Source: Brachionus manjavacas (taxonomy: Eukaryota; Rotifera; Eurotatoria; Ploima; Brachionidae). Taken from it: a stretch of DNA of 64,000 nt. Where the stretch lies: NCBI GenBank assembly GCA_019054805.1, contig JAHQIY010000001.1:6896501-6960500 (forward strand), in the 5' to 3' direction. Shown here piece by piece: positions 58,214 through 64,000 of this stretch. The notes under the pieces are model-generated. The model did not search any database. It saw only the letters and a program-made list of their open reading frames with translations, and was not told the DNA's origin. The translations under genes and the position numbers were made by a program. The number at the start of each line of letters is the position of its first letter. Position 1 is the stretch's first letter.

Positions 58214-61200
58214 TCATTTTGTCCACTGTTGGCTTTTAAGAAGTTCCAAACGCTTTTGCAAAATAAAATTTTGGTTTTTCACATTTTCAAATTCATACTC
58301 GAGTTGTTGACCTTGAGTTTCCAATTTTTTGATGCTGTCGACCGCCTAAAAAAATAATAAGTTAAATCTAAAACTAAAAAAAAACTAATCTAGTTCTAGT
58401 ATTAATTTACTTCAGCTAAAATAGCTTGTTTAGAATGTTTAAGATTCGAGTTGTTTATTTTTACACTAGATGTATTTTCATCAGTATCATACAAAGCAAA
58501 TTTGAGCTTAGTGAGCAAATTTTTGAGCCTTAGTCGTCTTTGGCGTTCTCGCACTGAGTGGAGATTCAGCGAAATATTTTTTTGTCCGCTAGATTTAGTC
58601 GAATCTGACGACTTACTGAAATAATCATCATCATTTTCAACATCAGAATCCATTAGTTCGTCTTCTTCAAAACTTCTATTATGCTTAAAACTACTACTAT
58701 TGCTACTAATGCTAAATTTTCTACTTCTATCGCTGTTAAAATCGCTACAGCTTGGTATATTCAATTTTAACATACTAGAGGGTGACATTTGTTGTTCATG
58801 GTTCAATGAGTTTTCACTAGATTCTTCCAAACTATCGGCGTTTATATTAATTTCGCTGTAAAGAGTCAAATGACTTTGAGAATAGCTTTTTGAGTCCGAG
58901 AATAAAATTTCCGGTTCTATTTTAACTTAAAAAAAATTATTATAGAAATTTCTGGTTCAAATTGTTTTCTATGTTAAACTAATACAATCGAATAGTTTAG
59001 TAGTGTATTTTTATTCCAAATTGAAAGCTAAGCTTTTTTGTAAAAATTTTGAGAAATAAAATCAGAACCGCTAAAAATTGTTTTGGATTTATCTTTTCAA
59101 TTTTAAAAATTTAGCTAGAAGTTATGATCTTCCGAATTCAAAGATGTGAAAAAAAATTATCTTATATTTTTGAATCCTTTTTACATGAAAAAAATAAAAG
59201 AAAAATCTATGCAAAATTTATCTTTAAATCATCTAACAACCACATCTTTAAATTATCAATTTGTTTACACTCATAACTAAAAAACTTCAGATTTCTTTAA
59301 AAATTCTATCAATTAATTTTATAAGAAAATAATTTATAATGGTGAGAAAAATTCGAATTTTCATAGTCAGTTTTTGATAAAATCAAAGGTTTTTTGTGTA
59401 AAATTTCAAAGAAACACTTTTAAATTAATAGTATAAGGGCATTCTATCATAGAGTAAATCATTCTTTATTTTCAATAAAAAAAGTAGTTTTTTTTTACTA
59501 TTGTTCAAGTCTATAATAATAAAAATTGAATTCAACATTTTCTCTTTTTTTAATGAATAGTACATTTTCGAAAATAAACTAATAATTATTAATAATTTTT
59601 TCATAAGGCCATATTTGGTACTTTGCGTTAATTAGCATTCAATGTTGCGTATCTCAATTCAACGATTTCGTCAAATTTTATATTTTTAGTTTTTGTGGTA
59701 ATTTATTTCCAGCATAGTTCCATTCTGTTAGGACTTTCTATTACTTTCTTAATGAATCTTTATTAGTCTTAGATTTAAAGACATTTTTTATCCAACCTTG
59801 TTCTTAACTTAAACTCTTTAGCTTTTAAACCAGTCAAATGTTTATTTAAATACAAATTGAGGATTTAAATATATACTATAATATTACTACTATATACTAT
59901 AATAATAGTATTCCTCCTGATGTTAAAATAGCCTTGTTCACAGATGACCTCTGTATTTGGGCATCCTAGGCCAGTAAAAAAGAAATTCAAAAAATTCTTG
60001 AACTGGCAGTGAATCACTGAGTACTGCAAAAAATGGGGATTTAAAATTAACGAAAGAAAATTTACCAAAGCTGGTCTTCGAAAAAATTATGAGAAAACAT
60101 TTGGAATGAAAAAAAAAAATTGGGAATTTACCAATTTCTCTTGACCCAAATCCAACATTCCTTGGTATTAAATTATATCCCAAAATCAATTACAAAGAAC
60201 TTTTGAAAATTATCGATTCAAAACAAATTTTCAAAATAAACCTAATCAGAAAAATTAAAAGTTTTAAATAAGGATCCTCTTTTAAAATCAACAGAATTTT
60301 ATATTTGTCACTCATAAGATCATTATTCGATTACTGCTCTATAATACTCAGAAGATAAAGCCGAAAAATGCAAAATCGAGTCTTGAGAATCATCAAGTAT
60401 TTTCCACTAAGGGCAAGTATCAAAACAATCCACAAAGAGCTAAGAATCGATTTGATCGATGACGGAAAAAAAAGCTTTTTTCAAAATTTATCACCACCAG
60501 GCAAAGCCACGAATTAATAGATCACAGCATCCAGGACTTTCTGCTTCAAAGCTCCTTTAGAATCAATTAATAGTACAAAACACACTTTGATTCAATCATA
60601 AACACACCAATCTCTTAGCAGAAATTGAATTTAACAATATAAATACAATATAAATATTAATTTTTCTACTCTAATTTTACACATATAATTAATACATATT
60701 TTAATCATATTGCAACCATGTGGGCTGAAAAGAAGGCTTTGCCATTCGGAACTGCCCTGGAAAAGCTTTTCCTAAATTATTTTTAAACAAATAAATAAAT
60801 TAAATTAATGTAAGTTATAAAATCCCTAAAAAGTAGTCATCTTTTAATTTACAAAAATTAATAATTTAAAGCTTTAAATTTAAATTAATTTAAAAAAAAA
60901 TTTAAATTTATTAGATTTAAATTCAAACCTTTTCTGAATGTATTTTTTAATAAAGCGTCAATCGGTTGTAGCTTATTAGACAGCTCAAATTGATTGAAAA
61001 AATAATTAATTCAAATGCATTAATTAAATAAAATTCTAAAAATTCGAAAAAAATTCTCTATCAAAAGTTTTTTTTAGGTCAGCTCAAAAGAACGCAATTT
61101 AAAATAAAGCTTATTGTATTTGAGCTTTCTGTTTTTTGAAAAAAATATTAAAAATGTAACTTTATTTATTCAGCGTTAAGAACACAAAAAAAACCCTAAA

Positions 61201-63906
61201 GTTAGTACGTACACCTGTAAACGTAGTTTTTAAAATCTATCAAATCAAACGCTAACATGGGATTTATTTAATATTTATACTTATCAATTTTAACCTTCTT
61301 TTAAGTTTTATTAAAACATTTTTTAGTTTATATCTGAATTGGGGTCTTATAAACCTGAATATCAATGATGTTGAAATTTTAAAATCATTAATCTCAATAT
61401 CAATTAATTAATTAACCTTTTTTGATTTTCAAATTCATTATCAACTTGATAATTTGAATCAAAATATAAATTAAACCAATTAAATAATAATTAAGTAATT
61501 ATTTGGATTTATTGCATAGAACAGTAAAACCGTTGAGTCATGTAGGTACAAAGCAATTTACGTTGTCAATTGAGTGTATGTGCAATCAACTTTTCAACAA
61601 TCATCACGGCTCTTGTTGATTCTTAAGTGATCTTATAATTGAGCAACGCAACCTACATGATATATGTGAAAAATATCAACAAAGAATGTAACTACTGGAA
61701 CAAGATATAAAAATTCATCAATTTTTATTCAATATCAGAAAATTTTTTTTAATCTGAGGGAGCTTTAGCTCGGCACAGATAAAACAAATAAATAAATAAT
61801 AATTAGTCAAACTTAAAAAGTAGTTGTCAGATTTAACTTAGACTATTTAATTTCATTTTTAAAAGTTAAAAAAATTGATATTTTTCAATTTTTCTTAATC
61901 AAAAAAAAAAATAGCTGAAGAAGCTTTTTATCTGTTTAGATAAATAAATAAATAATTAACTAATTGAATAAAATTTATAAATTCCAAATTTAGTTGTTTT
62001 ATTTTTTGTCGAGTTTAAACAAACCTAAAATAAACTTAATTATGTCAACTAGAAAGTTTCTTTTTAAAAATTAAAAAAAAAATTTCAACTTACTTAAATT
62101 GGACGAATTTAAATTTTGAGTATCGTTGTTGGATTTAAATTTTTTGCTGAACAAAGTTCGTGATACAATAAATGGCTTGGCGTTTTGTGGTTCATTAAAC
62201 GGAGCTTCGACTCGGTTTATGTGAATTATTTTTGAAGCCAAAAAAGACAAATCTTGTTTTCGTTTTCTTTTTTTATCCTGGGCGCCACTGCTTAGCAAAT
62301 TTTGTTTTATTGTTGCCAATGTTGATATGGACTGGTCAAAACCAACTTTAAAAACTGGTTTTTCATCAACCAATTTGTTTATAATCGAAACTCTGTTGCC
62401 TTCGGTTGTATTCAATATTTTAACAAATTTTTTTCCTTGAGGAACAAGCTGACGGCTGCTTTTGTGCAAATTGCGCCTCAAAATTATCACATTTGGTCTT
62501 CGCTTTGGCATTTCGCTCTCAACTGGCAAAGTATGGTCACATTTTTTCTCACTATTCTCCTTATGAGTGCAAACAACACTGATCATATCATTTAGAGTCT
62601 CCGCAACTGAGTCAACCAAAGACCGGCAACCAACTCTTTTATAGCAATCGATAACTAGAGACTCGTCACTAAAAGGGTCGTACAGGTCCTTGGAATTATT
62701 GTTGTTCAAAAACTCTTTTTCTTCGCTGAACAACTCAATTTTTGCATAATCACGCAAATTTCTCAACCCATCGGATATTTTGTCGTACTGTTTTGGCAAA
62801 TTTTCCAGCAAGCTTTCCAAATTGGTGAAGAATTTTTTAGACTCGCATTTCTGCGCTCGATTGGCCTTTCGGCACAGCAACCGAGGCAGAGCTTTGGCCA
62901 CCGGTTTTTCCGGCTCTTTGTTTTCTTTATTAGCGGAGTTTTTTTTATACCGGAACAAGTGGACACAAACCATGGGAAATTTACTGCAAAAGGCATCCAG
63001 CTCGCTTTTCCGGACCGGCTCTTTGGCCTTGAATTTGGTCACTCGAGCCACCAATGGTTTGTTTATCAAACGAACATTGACAATTTTCTCAAAGCCAAAA
63101 CTCACCTCTTTCCATTCGAACAGTGCCAAATGAGTGTAAATTTTTTTAATAAAATCTAAAATTTTCATCTTGACAGAATCGAAATTTTTGCTAAGAATCT
63201 CGAGTTTAAGGTTGTGAGTAACGTTGAGTGCCAGCGTTTCACTATAGGGTCTGAATTTGGATGATTTGGACAACAATTCGGCCGATGTGTCGCTGCACGA
63301 GCCCGTTTTGGAGTAGCTTGAATAGTTGACTTTAGTCCTGCAGCGTTTGCTTTTGCGTAGACATGTAGACGAGTTGGACGAAGAGCGGGAACATACTGAG
63401 CCGGACGAGGACACCTTTTTGTTGTGGGTGTCACTTTTGGCGCGCGTAGAGCTGCGTAGTTTCCTGGCACAATTACACTCGAACATGCACTCGAATCTGC
63501 CGCAGTGTTTGCCCCCTTTGGTCTTCTTGGAGTCGTTGGACTTTTCACAAATGCATCCAAGACGGCAGTATATTTTGCCGCACTCGGGCAGGTTCACTCG
63601 GCCAGCCTGGGACCTTGTGTGGCGCTTCGAAGTGCTTACCGAGATCATGTCCTCTCCAGCAGGGTCCAGCAGTGTGTCATCACTGTCCAATTTGTTCAGG
63701 TAGCACGAGAGCGAGTCGCTGAGCCCGCACTGGTCCGAGCTAGGCCGCGATCTCGTATTGTACTTGCGCTGCGAGCTCTCCACTTCCACTTCCTCTTTCA
63801 GGTCATACTCCAACAGGTGGTTTTGGGAGACAAATTGGCGCAGAATGTCCACACTGTCAAACGAGTATATGTCTACATTGTCTATTTTGTCCAGTTCGAA
63901 GCTCAT
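58214..63906 (-). CDS. MGA: MGA-like bHLH-zipper transcription factor without T-box, 819 aa
   Basis: Exons 63906-62094, 58925-58411 and 58345-58214 join in frame. The first intron is 3168 nt with a strong GTAAGT donor; the second is 65 nt. Residues 105-150 hold the Cys-rich MGA-type domain (LPECGKIYCRLGCICEK...HCGRFECMFECNCARKLR). A second conserved-looking block is WKEVSFGFEKIVNVRLINKP with KFPMVCVHLFRYKK near residues 275-330. A bHLH starts at about 727 (HSVRERQRRLRLKNLLTKLK), with a long loop, and is completed by exon 3, whose heptads form the zipper. MGA dimerises with MAX, binds E-boxes and belongs to the PRC1.6 repressor complex in vertebrates. The usual N-terminal T-box is absent, and a TGA lies in frame two codons upstream of the ATG. 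Joining the bHLH exons to the Cys-rich exon rests on matching splice phase. Confidence 0.68.
59895..60805 (+). mobile_element. LINE family B copy, degenerate, in the MGA-like intron
   Basis: DVKIALFTDDLCIWAS carries the reverse-transcriptase catalytic box (xADD, here TDD). After frameshifts SLIRSLFDYCSIILRR and SRKMQNRVLRIIKYFPLRAS then HKELRIDLIDDGKK give the C-terminal segments of the ORF2 protein. The 3' end (GGAACTGCCCTGGAAAAGCT TTTCCTAAATTATTTTTAAA) finishes in AAATAAATAAATT at about 60805. It runs opposite to its host gene and is dead. Confidence 0.72.
61745..61800 (+). mobile_element. 3' end of a LINE family A copy in the MGA-like intron
   Basis: TCTGAGGGAGCTTTAGCTCG GCACAGATAAAACAAATAAA TAAATAA: the family A terminal sequence with its AAAT-repeat tail. 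Only this end is present. Confidence 0.6.
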
Positions 63907-64000
63907 TGTGGGTCAGCAATTCAGCATTTCCGAGTCTAAATGAACAAGAGACAGTGTTACCAGGTCAATTGAAAGAAAAAATTTGAAGGCAATTTTTTTT

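Noticed and set aside
62763-63943. Antisense and alternate-frame open frames over the MGA-like first exon
   Set aside because: The exon is richer in G/C than the surroundings, so stops are rare in all frames. Only the minus frame shows the Cys-rich domain and joins a splice donor.
1-64000. CRISPR array, bacterial operons, ribosome-binding sites or rRNA
   Set aside because: No regularly spaced direct repeats and no rRNA-like sequence seen. The intron-bearing animal genes make bacterial features irrelevant.

Overview
The window is very A+T-rich animal DNA (about three quarters A+T by eye). Genes are compact, with GT-AG introns mostly 50-70 nt long, and are separated by long A/T-rich spacers. 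The gene set is metazoan: a TEX47-like protein, SWSAP1, GILT, an MGA-like bHLH-zipper protein and two SPTLC2 genes. The base composition, tiny introns, algal-glucan hydrolase and lineage-type lectin and glycosyltransferase families fit a monogonont rotifer of the Brachionus type. That placement is inference; there is no rRNA or mitochondrial marker in the window.

Layout. 0-6 kb: an LRR protein (-) and a TEX47 homologue (+). 6-16 kb: two inverted glycosyltransferase-like paralogues, the first broken by a frameshift, flanking an unrecognised 711-residue protein (+). 16-23 kb: a broken coiled-coil gene, SWSAP1 (+) and a two-domain secreted lectin-like gene (-), plus an inverted, rearranged partial copy of the lectin gene's 3' end. 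23-29 kb: transposon remnants and a dead SLC5 (sodium/glucose cotransporter) gene. 29-38 kb: two complete SPTLC2 genes head to head, about 5 kb apart. 38-45 kb: GILT (+), several foldback/MITE-like elements and a secreted GH16 beta-glucanase (-). 46-52 kb: an almost intact EnSpm/CACTA-like DNA transposon inserted into an older LINE. 52-57 kb: further transposon remnants, a decayed island of higher GC, and a clean tRNA-Asn. 58-64 kb: an MGA-like transcription factor (-) whose 3.2-kb intron holds LINE debris.

The genes do not form a pathway. The unifying feature is structural: three gene pairs are inverted duplicates within 3-10 kb of each other. In two of them (glycosyltransferase and SPTLC2) the coding core and an intron are almost identical while the flanking exons are clearly diverged, which is the signature of gene conversion between inverted paralogues. 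Exon boundaries were read by eye from splice motifs and frame continuity, and no database search was possible.
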